DNA of 64,000 nt from an uncultured Shewanella sp. (GCF_947491715.1 NZ_CANLKR010000007.1:62001-126000); one strand, 5' to 3'; counted from the stretch's first letter, positions 27,744-36,174 are shown. Numbers and translations are program-made. The notes: generated by a model not told the origin, from the letters alone.

Positions 27744-28526
27744 TTAAATATGCGAGCACAAATAGTCCATGATTAGCGGGTTCACCAAACTTGATTGCAT
27801 TAATGGCGCCATATGTCCTCCATTAATTTCAATCTTAGTGACATGACGTAAATTGTCTTCAATGACTGCTACCACAGCTTTAGCTGAACTGCGACTTTGC
27901 TCACCTGTCATTAATAATACATTGGCAGAAATGCTATTAGCATACTCTTGTACCGTCTTAGGTTCATTAATAATAGCTTCAAAATCTAGAGCGACCTTAG
28001 GCATCATTGCAGCTAATCCTTGTTGAATTGGCTTAGGTAGAGCAGAAAAATACCCCTCACCATTCCAATAGTTGGTAAATAAGGCTGCGCCCTCATAATC
28101 GGTAATATTATCCATGTTCACTGCTAACTCAGAGACTTTCTGGCGCTGTGGGGCATTACCATCTAATAAATGAAAAGCCACAGGCTCAAAAATGCACAAG
28201 GCTTTTACTTGCTGCTTAAATGCATCAGCAAAACGAAGCGCTACCGCACCACCAAAAGAATGCCCAACAAGATAATACGGACCCGATAATGCCTTCTGCT
28301 GTAAAAATTGTTGGATCCGTTCTACTTCACATTTCAACGAATAAGGTGAAAGGATCCCTTCATTGGCGATACTACCATAACCTTGTAAGTCAACATTCAC
28401 ACAAGTAAAGCGTGGCGAAAGCTGTTTAATTAGGGGTTTCCATTGCTCTTTTGAACTCAAGGAGCTGTGCAATAAAATAACTACTGGGCCACTACCTGAA
28501 ACTTCTATTCCTGTCGACATTAGCAT
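27744..28526 (-). CDS. Alpha/beta-fold hydrolase
   Basis: 260 residues. Nucleophile elbow VGHSFGG (Ser90), oxyanion region LLHSSLSS, Asp near VLLMTGEQS and His in INGGHMAPL near the C-terminus make up a plausible Ser-Asp-His triad. The fold is that of small soluble esterases or meta-cleavage hydrolases; the substrate is not predictable. It is first in the unit with the two FUSC proteins and divergent from the sulfur operon. A second in-frame ATG at 28520 is equally likely as start. Confidence 0.85.
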   Translation of the reverse strand: MLMSTGIEVSGSGPVVILLHSSLSSKEQWKPLIKQLSPRFTCVNVDLQGYGSIANEGILSPYSLKCEVERIQQFLQQKALSGPYYLVGHSFGGAVALRFADAFKQQVKALCIFEPVAFHLLDGNAPQRQKVSELAVNMDNITDYEGAALFTNYWNGEGYFSALPKPIQQGLAAMMPKVALDFEAIINEPKTVQEYANSISANVLLMTGEQSRSSAKAVVAVIEDNLRHVTKIEINGGHMAPLMQSSLVNPLIMDYLCSHI

Positions 28527-28644
28527 TTTTCCATAAAGTAGATTTCAAATCTAACATCCTATATTTGTTAACGGCTGATCACTAGCGAAAAGTCATCATT
28601 TTCCACTTCAAAGACATGAGAAAGATAAATAGAAATATTGCAAA

Positions 28645-28678
28645 TCGTATATCGTTAATGTACGATTAAACGATATTA
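28645..28678. promoter_or_regulatory. Nested palindromic operator of the sulfur operon
   Basis: Two interleaved perfect inverted repeats lie 18-51 bp before the first gene: AATCGTA-N11-TACGATT (28645-28669) and ATATCGTT-N12-AACGATAT (28651-28678). The position and A+T-rich dyads fit an ArsR-family operator, most likely for the BigR/SqrR-type repressor encoded at the end of the same operon. The link is inferred. Confidence 0.7.
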
Positions 28679-28695
28679 AATAAAGGATTACTATC

Positions 28696-29562
28696 ATGCC
28701 ATCCATTATCATTCAGGAATTCTATCATCATAACTCTCATACTATAAGCTATATAGTCCATGATAAACAATCACTTGAGGCTATTGTAATAGATAGTGCT
28801 TTAGATTTTGATTTATCATCCAAAACAACACAAACTCACTTTGTCGATCAGCAAATTGATTACATACGGCAACATCATCTATCTGTAAAGTGGATAGCTG
28901 AAACCCATATACATGCCGACCACTTAACCGCTGCTCAATATATAAAAAGCCAGTTAGGTGGGGAAGTCATTATTGGTCAAGGAATCATCGACACGCAAAA
29001 AAAATTCAATCACCAATTACCTCCCTACAAAACTTCATTTGAACAAGCACACCAATTTGATCGACTGCTTCATGATAACGAACAGCTCACTATCGGTCAG
29101 ACAACAATCACCGCACTAAGCACACCAGGACATACGCCCGATAGTATGACCTACTTAATCGAAAACAATGCTTTTATAGGCGATACACTCTTTATGCCAG
29201 ACAGTGGCTCAGCCCGTTGTGATTTTTATGGTGGTTGTGCTAGTACGTTATTCACTAGCGTACAGCGTCTGTATTCTCTTCCGGATCAAACCAAACTATG
29301 GATGTGCCACGATTATCAACCCAATGGTCGCCCATTACATTATCAAACGAGTGTACAAGAAAGTAAGATGACCAACATACATATTCGCCATAACACCTTA
29401 AAAGATTATTTTATACCGTTGCGAGAAACAAGAGATGCCAGCTTAATACCGCCGAAACTGTTATATCCCGCCCTCCCTTTTAATATTCTTTCTGGCTTAT
29501 GGCCTGTTGATAATAATATTTTTTCAACTCCCCCTTTTAACATATGTATTTCAAAGAGGTAA
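28696..29562 (+). CDS. MBL-fold hydrolase, Blh/persulfide dioxygenase-like
   Basis: 288 residues. Metallo-beta-lactamase motif THIHADHLTAA (H71, H73, D75, H76), then LSTPGHTPDSM, GDTLFMPDSGSARCDFYGG and WMCHDYQPNGR supply the further metal ligands. SARCDF and the spacing match the ETHE1/Blh group, which oxidises glutathione persulfide to sulfite. The C-terminal ~70-residue extension is typical of the longer Blh-like forms. First gene of an operon with two YeeE-type permeases and a BigR-like repressor, so its job is probably detoxification of sulfide-derived persulfides. Confidence 0.85.
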   Translation: MPSIIIQEFYHHNSHTISYIVHDKQSLEAIVIDSALDFDLSSKTTQTHFVDQQIDYIRQHHLSVKWIAETHIHADHLTAAQYIKSQLGGEVIIGQGIIDTQKKFNHQLPPYKTSFEQAHQFDRLLHDNEQLTIGQTTITALSTPGHTPDSMTYLIENNAFIGDTLFMPDSGSARCDFYGGCASTLFTSVQRLYSLPDQTKLWMCHDYQPNGRPLHYQTSVQESKMTNIHIRHNTLKDYFIPLRETRDASLIPPKLLYPALPFNILSGLWPVDNNIFSTPPFNICISKR

Positions 29563-29564
29563 TA

Positions 29565-29981
29565 ATGGAACAACTCACTTTATTTAGCTCAATTGTTGGA
29601 GGGCTTATATTAGCGACATCCGCCCTTTTTCTACTGTTTTTTAACGGTAAAATAGCCGGTATATCCGGTATTTTATATGGCCTTACAAAAGTGCATTTAT
29701 CGAAAGAATATTGGCAAGTTAGCTTTATTCTAGGCCTCATTGTCAGCCCATTCTTTTCCGCCATGTTGGGATTTCATTTACCCACACAAATTGACCTGAG
29801 TTGGGAAGCCATGTCGATAGGTGGCCTATTGGTCGGTCTAGGTACAAAACTCGGTTCGGGCTGCACCAGTGGTCATGGTATATGTGGTATTGGTCGCTTA
29901 TCAATTCGCTCTATTATTGCCACCAGCATTTTTATGCTAACAGCGATGTTCACTGTCTTTCTATTAAAATTTGTGAGTTAA
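29565..29981 (+). CDS. YeeE/YedE half-transporter (PmpA-like)
   Basis: 138-residue integral membrane protein of the sulfur-transport YeeE/YedE (DUF395) family. The signature LGTKLGSGCTSGHGICGIGRLS holds the conserved Cys residues thought to relay thiosulfate or sulfur species. The family occurs either as one long protein or as two half-size proteins; here it is split. The ATG at 29565 is preceded by AAGAGG and lies 2 bp after the MBL gene stop. Confidence 0.85.
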   Translation: MEQLTLFSSIVGGLILATSALFLLFFNGKIAGISGILYGLTKVHLSKEYWQVSFILGLIVSPFFSAMLGFHLPTQIDLSWEAMSIGGLLVGLGTKLGSGCTSGHGICGIGRLSIRSIIATSIFMLTAMFTVFLLKFVS

Positions 29982-29984
29982 TTT

Positions 29985-30425
29985 ATGATCATATTAATTG
30001 CATTGCTTTGTGGCATTTTATTTGGATTAGGGCTCATCATTTCACAAATGGTGGATCCCAACAAAGTGCTTCATTTTTTAGATGTCACCGGAAATTGGGA
30101 TCCTAGCTTAGCATTTGTCATGTTCTCAGCACTGGTTGTTTTTGTGCCCATTTATCATCTCATCATCAAGCATAAAACCAAACCTAAATTCACTCAAGCC
30201 TTTCATCTACCAAAAAAAGTTACTATCGATCTCCCTCTAATACTGGGTGCATCCGTTTTTGGTATTGGATGGGGAATATCTGGGATCTGTCCAGGACCTG
30301 CACTCGTTAACATCACAGGGGGGTCACCTAAAATATTGGTTTTTATAGTCATGATGCTCATTGGAATGCATATTCCCAAATATGCTAAGATGCTATTATC
30401 AAAATTCAGATATACATATAAATGA
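29985..30425 (+). CDS. YeeE/YedE half-transporter (PmpB-like)
   Basis: 146-residue membrane protein, second half of the YeeE/YedE pair. Conserved segments GLGLIISQMVDPNKVLHFLD and FGIGWGISGICPGPALVNI, with one family Cys in GICPGPA. It begins 3 bp after the first half and overlaps the repressor gene by 4 bp (ATGA), so all four genes are one transcript. Confidence 0.85.
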   Translation: MIILIALLCGILFGLGLIISQMVDPNKVLHFLDVTGNWDPSLAFVMFSALVVFVPIYHLIIKHKTKPKFTQAFHLPKKVTIDLPLILGASVFGIGWGISGICPGPALVNITGGSPKILVFIVMMLIGMHIPKYAKMLLSKFRYTYK

Positions 30426-30727
30426 CTTCCACCTTCTCAATCGAAGAACTAGAAAAAAATGCCTCTCAAGCCGAAGTGCTCATGAAGGCATTAAGCAGTA
30501 AATATCGGCTGATGATCCTTTGTTTGCTTCAAGAAAGTGAGTTATCGGTTTCAGCGCTCAATCAAAAGATCCCTATCGCTCAATCAACATTATCTCAACA
30601 CTTAGCTTGGCTTCGCAGAGAAAAATATGTTGAAACACGACGTGATGCACAAACAATATACTATCAATTAAGTGATAAAAATATCATTAAGATTATAGAT
30701 TTACTTCATGAAATATTCTGCGAGTAA
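30422..30727 (+). CDS. ArsR-family repressor, BigR/SqrR-type persulfide sensor
   Basis: 101-residue winged-helix repressor (recognition helix in IAQSTLSQHLAWLRREKYVE, wing TRRDAQTIYYQL). It has exactly two Cys, C34 in LMILCLL and C100 in the tail HEIFCE. The 66-residue spacing equals that of the redox Cys pair in BigR and SqrR (as I recall: 42/108 and 41/107), which forms a disulfide or tetrasulfide with persulfides and releases DNA. No arsenic-type CxC motif is present. It probably represses the whole operon through the palindromes at 28645-28678. Confidence 0.85.
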   Translation: MTSTFSIEELEKNASQAEVLMKALSSKYRLMILCLLQESELSVSALNQKIPIAQSTLSQHLAWLRREKYVETRRDAQTIYYQLSDKNIIKIIDLLHEIFCE

Positions 30728-30733
30728 CAAGTA

Positions 30734-31153
30734 TTACTCGCCGTTTAACGTAATAACTAGGGTTCTGGACGATGCATTTTCTCTATGCTCACACAGGTAA
30801 ATACCTTGCCATATGCCCATGTTCAATGCGCCATTTGTCACAGGAATACTTTGACTCGAACCAATCAATATTGATTTGATGTGAGCAGGCATGTCATCTG
30901 GCCCCTCAAAAGTATGCTCATAATAAGGTGCATTTTCTGGCGCCAACACATTAAAGTGTTGCTCTAAATCGTGACGAACACTAGGGTCGGCATTTTCATT
31001 AAGACCAATTGATGCGGAAGTGTGTTTAATAAAAAGGTGTAACATACCGACATTAAGCTTTTTAATTTCTGGCACTTGCTGCACAATCTCGTCTGTAATG
31101 AGATGAAAACCCCTCTTTTGTGCTTGAACGCTAATTTCTTTTTGGATCCACAT
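30734..31153 (-). CDS. YjbQ/UPF0047 family protein (secondary thiamine-phosphate synthase-like)
   Basis: 139 residues, single YjbQ domain: HLITDEIVQQVPEI, LHLFIKHTSASIGLNENADPSVRHDLE, and NGALNMGIWQGIYLCEHR. E. coli YjbQ has weak thiamine phosphate synthase activity, but the true role is unknown. ATG 31153 has GAAGGAAGG upstream and matches the family N-terminus (MWIQKEI); a longer frame to 31276 is not real. It converges with the sulfur operon, 6 bp away. Confidence 0.88.
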   Translation of the reverse strand: MWIQKEISVQAQKRGFHLITDEIVQQVPEIKKLNVGMLHLFIKHTSASIGLNENADPSVRHDLEQHFNVLAPENAPYYEHTFEGPDDMPAHIKSILIGSSQSIPVTNGALNMGIWQGIYLCEHRENASSRTLVITLNGE

Positions 31154-31202
31154 TTTCAACCTTCCTTCAATCGTAACCCATACCGTCACCACAGCATTTA
31201 AT

Positions 31203-31228
31203 AAAAAAGCTACATTAGCAGCTTTTTT
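31203..31228. terminator. Terminator after the first putative effector gene
   Basis: AAAAAAGCT (31203-31211) and AGCTTTTTT (31220-31228) flank an 8-base loop, giving a symmetric A-run/T-run hairpin 16 bp beyond the effector stop codon. It should terminate minus-strand transcription before yjbQ. Confidence 0.65.
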
Positions 31229-31244
31229 AAAATTGATTATACGA

Positions 31245-32879
31245 TTAACTTTTACTACTGAAAAGAGACCTAACATTCGATAAAGTATCTACCCATGAGC
31301 GTACTTTTTGATAGCCAGTATCTTGACTATTTTGCGACTCCAGATCCTCCGCTTGCTTCTTCCCCAAAACCATCGAATGCTCATCTTGAACTATGACATG
31401 AGGATGACGCTGCTGAATTTCAAGAAACTCCTGCTCGCCAACACTGCTCATCGTCACTTTTTGGCTTTGCAATGGGTTATGAATATGGCTACGGGTATTT
31501 ACTCCTAAAGCCCATTTTGTACCCGATTGGACTTCTTGATATACATCTATCGGTAAACCTTTCTCTCTATTAATCGCCGCTTCAAGATATGTTCCAGCCA
31601 TACGATTACAATTCGCCTCCATGGCATTATCAGACGGTAACACAGAGTAAGCGACCATAGTCTGTGCTTTTAAGTCTTTTTTCTCGACTTCAGATAACAC
31701 TGTTTGACCAGCTTTTGTCAGAATACTGGCTTTCGTTTGCTCTAACCCATTAAGCCCTAACTTTTCATCTAAATAATCCTGATAAATTCGCTGCTCGCGA
31801 GTGACTTCCTGCAGCGTTGTCAATTTAACAGCTTGCTGTTTCACCGAGCCTTTTCGATGCTCAAAATTATGTATATCTTCATTATAATCACGGCCTTTAC
31901 GTGAGTCCGTATTATAGAAACCTGGCTGCTCATTACATTTAACGGCAACATACCCTAAACCTCTGCGATGAGATTCGGTCAATAAATCTTCATTATCCGT
32001 CTTTTTCAGCTCTGTTTTAATAGCCTCAACAAACCCATCAAGAAAAGCAAAACTTTCGCCTTTTAATGCAGAAATGGCTTTAAGGATCGGTGCCTCAAAA
32101 GGCACTTTTATTTTCGTTCCATCGCTGCTTTTCGTCACATATTTTGCTTTTGACAGCTCACTCATGAAGGTATCGTTAAGCTCGACTTTAGAACGAGTTA
32201 AATCATTTCTCTCACCATAAAGTCTCGCATGTTGAGTACCCGGTTCCCCCGTCATAATATAAGCATGTAATGGTGGTAGCAATTTACCAAAACAATGACT
32301 ATGCGCAATATAAACGGGCACAGGTTCAACTAAACGACGAGCAGCATTCAATTCACTATCACATTGAGCTTTCTCTATTCCATGTTGACTAATAGATGGC
32401 TCGACTTGTACAAGCCCTTTTATCTGCTCATTAAAAGACTGAACTAATCTTTTTTTTAAGAACTCAGCGTGTTGTTTTTGAGTTGCACATTGATACTCAT
32501 CAAGAGCTGGTCGGCTCCAACTACTGACAACTTCATGATTATCTGGATGGCCTTTAAAGTAACCTATTTGGTACTCAATTTGACCATTAGATCTATTAAT
32601 CTGAGTATAATCATTCGATGTTAAAGCTGTTAATTTAGTAAACAGCTCTTTCTTCAATCCAACCATATCAGGCGTATTATCGTTACTCAACACATCCAGT
32701 TGTCTAATATACTCTTTCGCTTCAGCTCTGTGGGTACCACAAACAGTATCACACAACCAATCCCAGATTTTCTCAGTCTTCGTCATATTATTTATATGAG
32801 AAATTTCTGCTGCGCTAATGTAATTTTTATCCCAAGTATTATGGGTTACCTCTCCTCCCCCTAGCTGAATACCCGCCAT
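31245..32879 (-). CDS. Putative type III effector, paralogue A
   Basis: 544 residues, no signal peptide or TM segment. Residues 36-61 (EKIWDWLCDTVCGTHRAEAK...) resemble, from memory, the N-terminal translocation motif of Salmonella SPI-2 effectors such as SspH2 (WEKMKEFFCSTHQTEALE). The rest is new to me. The C-terminal half is the most conserved with paralogue B and has an invariant Cys (C424 in ANCNRM), His (H465/H467 in SHIHNPLQ) and Asp (D499 in QDEHSM), a layout that could be a Cys-His-Asp catalytic triad. It has an insertion (about residues 165-190) missing in B. It ends at a hairpin terminator. Confidence 0.65.
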   Translation of the reverse strand: MAGIQLGGGEVTHNTWDKNYISAAEISHINNMTKTEKIWDWLCDTVCGTHRAEAKEYIRQLDVLSNDNTPDMVGLKKELFTKLTALTSNDYTQINRSNGQIEYQIGYFKGHPDNHEVVSSWSRPALDEYQCATQKQHAEFLKKRLVQSFNEQIKGLVQVEPSISQHGIEKAQCDSELNAARRLVEPVPVYIAHSHCFGKLLPPLHAYIMTGEPGTQHARLYGERNDLTRSKVELNDTFMSELSKAKYVTKSSDGTKIKVPFEAPILKAISALKGESFAFLDGFVEAIKTELKKTDNEDLLTESHRRGLGYVAVKCNEQPGFYNTDSRKGRDYNEDIHNFEHRKGSVKQQAVKLTTLQEVTREQRIYQDYLDEKLGLNGLEQTKASILTKAGQTVLSEVEKKDLKAQTMVAYSVLPSDNAMEANCNRMAGTYLEAAINREKGLPIDVYQEVQSGTKWALGVNTRSHIHNPLQSQKVTMSSVGEQEFLEIQQRHPHVIVQDEHSMVLGKKQAEDLESQNSQDTGYQKVRSWVDTLSNVRSLFSSKS

Positions 32880-33060
32880 TTTCCTGCCCTATGCCTAAAT
32901 TAAAAGAAACCAAAACTTAATCGATTAAGTTTATAATTTCTTCCTAAAAACAAAGCAAACTGTCGTAAAATAACATTCTCTTTGTAAATTTAAAGAAAGT
33001 AATCCTAATTAAGAACTCAAGCATCACCTCAATTTTTAATACCATCTAACTCTCATTATT

Positions 33061-34623
33061 TTAAAACTGACTAGTAAAAAAATTCGATAATGAATTTACT
33101 ACCGCTCTTAATCGGCTATAGCCAGTATCTTGACTATTTTGTAATTTAAGATCTTTCGCTTCTTTCTTACCCAAATCCATCGAATGCTCATCTAAAACTG
33201 TCGCATGTGGATGACGCTGCTGAATTTCAAAAAACTCCTGCTCGCCAATGCTATCCTTGGTCACTCTTTGGCTTTGCAATGGATTATGGATATGTCTTCG
33301 TGTATTGCCACCTAATGCCCATCGAGTACCTGATTTAACTTCTTGATAGACATCTATCGGCAAACCTTTATCTCTATTGATTGCCGCTTGAAAATAGGTT
33401 GCCGCAGTTCGATTACAATTCGACTCAAACGGGCTATTAGTAGGTAAAGCCGTATAAGCCACCATAGTGCGATCTTTCAATTTCTTCTTTTCTGACTCAG
33501 GTAACACTTCAGTACCATCTTCAACACGTATACTTGCCTTCGTTTGTTCCACCCCATTGAGTCCCAGTTTTTCATTGAGATAATCCTGATAAACCCGTTG
33601 TTCTCGAGTGACTTCTTGTAATGTCGTCAATTTAACAGGCTGTTGTTTAACTGGACCTTTTTGCTGCTCGAAGTAACGCATATCCTCGTTATGGGTAAAA
33701 CCTTTGCGTGGATCCATATTGTAAAAGCCCTGTTGACCGTTACATTTTGCCGCAAGATAACCTAAACCAATGCGATGAGACTCTGTCAGTTTCATTTCTG
33801 CATCGAATTTATTCAGCTCTCTCTTAATGGCATCCACAAACCCATCTAAAAATGCGAAATTTCGCCCTTGATTTTTTAAACGTTCAACGGCCTGGATCAA
33901 TTCGGGCTCAAAAGACAATTTCACTTTCTCATTCTTGTCATTTCTTGTGACATATTTCGCTTTTGATAACTCAGCGAGAAAAGCATCATTTAGCTCCACC
34001 TTCGAGCGAGTCATGTCATTTTTTTCGCCAAAAAGCAGCGCATTTTTCGAGCCCGGCTCTCCCGCCATAATATAGGCATGTAAAGGTGGGGATAACTCAC
34101 TAGACGCATAACGATGAGCCATATAAACAGGCACAAGCCTAAGAGTAGGTTTGCCTTGGCTTTGTATCTGTACATCAAACGCTTTGACTAACCTGTCTTT
34201 TAACCCTTTCGCTTTAGATTCTTGCGCTGATAATTCATTACTATTAAGTTCAGGGCGAGTCCAAGTCTTGAGTAGCTGATGATCTTCAACATTACCTTTA
34301 AAATATCCTATTTGATATTTCAATTCTCCATTTGAGCGGTCAATATTAATATAGTCATTTGAGGTTAAGTTAGATAGCTTGAAGAAAAGCGCTCTTTTTT
34401 CACTGCTAGTTTCAGAAGGCGGTTTGTTTTCAAGTGCATCAAGTTGTCGAATATACTCCTTGGCCTCAGCTCTATGAGTTCCACAAACGGCATCACATAA
34501 CCAATCCCATAGCTTTTCGCCTAGACGAACATTATTAACATGAGAAACCTCTTCTGCACTGATAAAATTTTTATTCCAGGTACTATGACTCTTGCTGCCA
34601 GCTCCTAGCTGAATACCTTCCAT
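33061..34623 (-). CDS. Putative type III effector, paralogue B
   Basis: 520 residues, tandem paralogue of the protein at 31245-32879, with long shared blocks (GTHRAEAKEYIRQL, LTTLQEVTREQR, HIHNPLQSQ, EIQQRHPH). The N-terminal SPI-2-like motif is at 36-61 (EKLWDWLCDAVCGTHRAEAK). Putative catalytic residues keep identical spacing: C403, H444/H446, D478. A conserved LPPLHAYIM-GEPG block and an SELSKAKYVT block lie in the middle. No chaperone gene is adjacent. The 181-bp gap to paralogue A suggests separate expression after a tandem duplication. Confidence 0.65.
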   Translation of the reverse strand: MEGIQLGAGSKSHSTWNKNFISAEEVSHVNNVRLGEKLWDWLCDAVCGTHRAEAKEYIRQLDALENKPPSETSSEKRALFFKLSNLTSNDYINIDRSNGELKYQIGYFKGNVEDHQLLKTWTRPELNSNELSAQESKAKGLKDRLVKAFDVQIQSQGKPTLRLVPVYMAHRYASSELSPPLHAYIMAGEPGSKNALLFGEKNDMTRSKVELNDAFLAELSKAKYVTRNDKNEKVKLSFEPELIQAVERLKNQGRNFAFLDGFVDAIKRELNKFDAEMKLTESHRIGLGYLAAKCNGQQGFYNMDPRKGFTHNEDMRYFEQQKGPVKQQPVKLTTLQEVTREQRVYQDYLNEKLGLNGVEQTKASIRVEDGTEVLPESEKKKLKDRTMVAYTALPTNSPFESNCNRTAATYFQAAINRDKGLPIDVYQEVKSGTRWALGGNTRRHIHNPLQSQRVTKDSIGEQEFFEIQQRHPHATVLDEHSMDLGKKEAKDLKLQNSQDTGYSRLRAVVNSLSNFFTSQF

Positions 34624-34777
34624 TTGACTGCCTTAGGTTTGCATTTGAATACATTTATTGGAAACTTAATGAAATATCCATTAAATAGCTTCCAGAATTG
34701 ACTGAAATTATCGTAAAAAATACTTATCTACCCTAAAGTCGTATTCCCACCATCAGACTTAAACAGCATTTAGTTTA

Positions 34778-35800
34778 ATGATCAGCCATCAATCTTCTAT
34801 GCTTAAACAGCGATTAAATTCAAAAAGAAAAATAGGGAAAATGAATATGTTATATGGGGCATTAGTGCTATGGTTTTTTTTAACTTTACTTTCAATGGTA
34901 TATGTTATTTGGGATCAGCTAACTAACACACCATCAATGAGGATTATGACTTTAGCTTGGGCGCTTATTATCTTATATACAGGCCCATTAGGACTATTTT
35001 TTTATTTTCTTTCTTGCCGTCAGCCGTTTAAAGGAAGTCATGATGAATTTATTAATGTGCATTGGAAGCAAGCGTTGGGCTCGATGATCCATTGTGTCGC
35101 TGGCGACGCTACTGCAATCATTATTATGGCCATTTTCTTAACGCTATTTTCCATTTCCAATGGACTTGAAATGATCATTGAGTACATCGCCGCTTATTTA
35201 TTTGGCCTATTCATTTTTCAAGCCTTATTCATGCGCTCTATGTTTAATTCTTACAAAGAAGCAGTCAAGAATACGCTTTTTGCCGAAACGATTTCAATGA
35301 ATTTTGTCATGTGTGGCATGCTGCCCACAATGTTTATTCTTGCACACCTTTTTCCTATCAGTACCGATCCATATACTCTCTTTTTCTGGGGAAGAATGAG
35401 TTTAGCCACTATCATCGCGGCGATTGTCGCTTACCCCGTCAATGCTTGGATGGTTAAAAAAGGCATTAAACATGGCATGATGTCTCGCACGCAAGACACT
35501 AACAATGCTCACAATCAACACCAAAGTAAAATGAGCCATGAAGTACAACATCAAAAACATGAGCAACATGAGCAGCATGAGCAGCATGAGCAGCATGAGC
35601 AGCATGAGCAGCATGAGCAGCATGAGCAGCATGAGCAACATGAGCAACATGAGCAGCATGAGCAAAACACTCATCACACCCACAAAATGAAAAACAAAGC
35701 ATTATCGCTGAACCATCAAATTTCATTAGCAGTCCTAAGTTATGCGTTATTAATCATCGTGATTTGGCTGACTTCTTTTGTTATTCCAATCAAGTTTTAA
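34778..35800 (+). CDS. DUF4396-type membrane protein with His-Glu-Gln repeat
   Basis: 340 residues. Six to seven TM segments (LYGALVLWFFLTLLSMVYVIW ... ISLAVLSYALLIIVIWLTSFVI) and a DUF4396-like core (HWKQALGSMIHCVAGDATAIIIMAI; YPVNAWMVKKGIKHGMM). The loop before the last TM segment is a His-rich stretch of twelve HEQ units, flanked by NAHNQHQSKMSHEVQHQKH and NTHHTHKMKN, which should bind Cu, Zn or Ni ions. DUF4396 proteins often sit beside copper oxidases, as here. The start is uncertain; in-frame ATGs at 34799 and 34841 are alternatives. Confidence 0.75.
   Translation: MISHQSSMLKQRLNSKRKIGKMNMLYGALVLWFFLTLLSMVYVIWDQLTNTPSMRIMTLAWALIILYTGPLGLFFYFLSCRQPFKGSHDEFINVHWKQALGSMIHCVAGDATAIIIMAIFLTLFSISNGLEMIIEYIAAYLFGLFIFQALFMRSMFNSYKEAVKNTLFAETISMNFVMCGMLPTMFILAHLFPISTDPYTLFFWGRMSLATIIAAIVAYPVNAWMVKKGIKHGMMSRTQDTNNAHNQHQSKMSHEVQHQKHEQHEQHEQHEQHEQHEQHEQHEQHEQHEQHEQHEQNTHHTHKMKNKALSLNHQISLAVLSYALLIIVIWLTSFVIPIKF
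35558..35665 (+). repeat. In-frame 9-bp tandem repeat (12 units)
   Basis: Twelve consecutive copies of CATGAGCAG (some CATGAGCAA) encode (His-Glu-Gln)12 within the DUF4396 gene. Units are nearly identical at DNA level, so copy number should vary by slippage while the frame is kept. Confidence 0.97.
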
Positions 35801-35892
35801 TAAAATAATGACGTCTGAAATATCACTGGATCATTAATATTCGCAAAAAGTAAATTCTATTCTTATGCTTAAAAAACTTGTCGTAACGGATC

Positions 35893-36174
35893 TATACCCG
35901 TGATACTTGAAGATGCAGGATTCAGCTGGAATGAAAAGCCTTTTAGGCAAGGCTTTGAACAGCGTGCTTAGTCATTCTAAGCTGATGTTCGATAACGCAG
36001 TATAAAAGGCCTTGCTTTTACATATAAAGAGGCCAGCCCGTTGGGAGTCTGTAAAATCACCTACATCGAAGTTGTATCACCTTAAAAGGCAATAAGCATT
36101 CTTGCAATAATACGCCTTGAATTAGGCACTTTTACAGGCTCTGAAAACATGCATCTTCAAGTATCACGGGTATA
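35893..36174 (-). repeat. MITE-like element, copy 2 (inverted)
   Basis: 282 bp, the reverse of the unit at 12575-12840, with the same terminal inverted repeats (TATACCCGTGATACTT ... AAGTATCACGGGTATA) and matching internal blocks, plus about 16 bp of extra internal sequence. It fills most of the 423-bp gap (35801-36223) between the DUF4396 and copA genes, ending 50 bp before the copA start, so it could affect copA expression. Confidence 0.85.

Noticed and set aside
31245..34623. Frame-shifted pseudogene pair
   Set aside because: Both genes are full length, start with matching N-termini, and conserve the C-terminal residues; no internal stop is seen.
35558..35665. CRISPR-like tandem repeat
   Set aside because: Units are 9 bp, contiguous without spacers and in frame with a coding sequence, so it is a coding minisatellite.
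35402..35683. Minus-strand frame encoding a long (Leu-Met-Leu) repeat opposite the DUF4396 gene
   Set aside because: It is only the antisense reading of the 9-bp CATGAGCAG tandem repeat; no ribosome binding site and no plausible protein.
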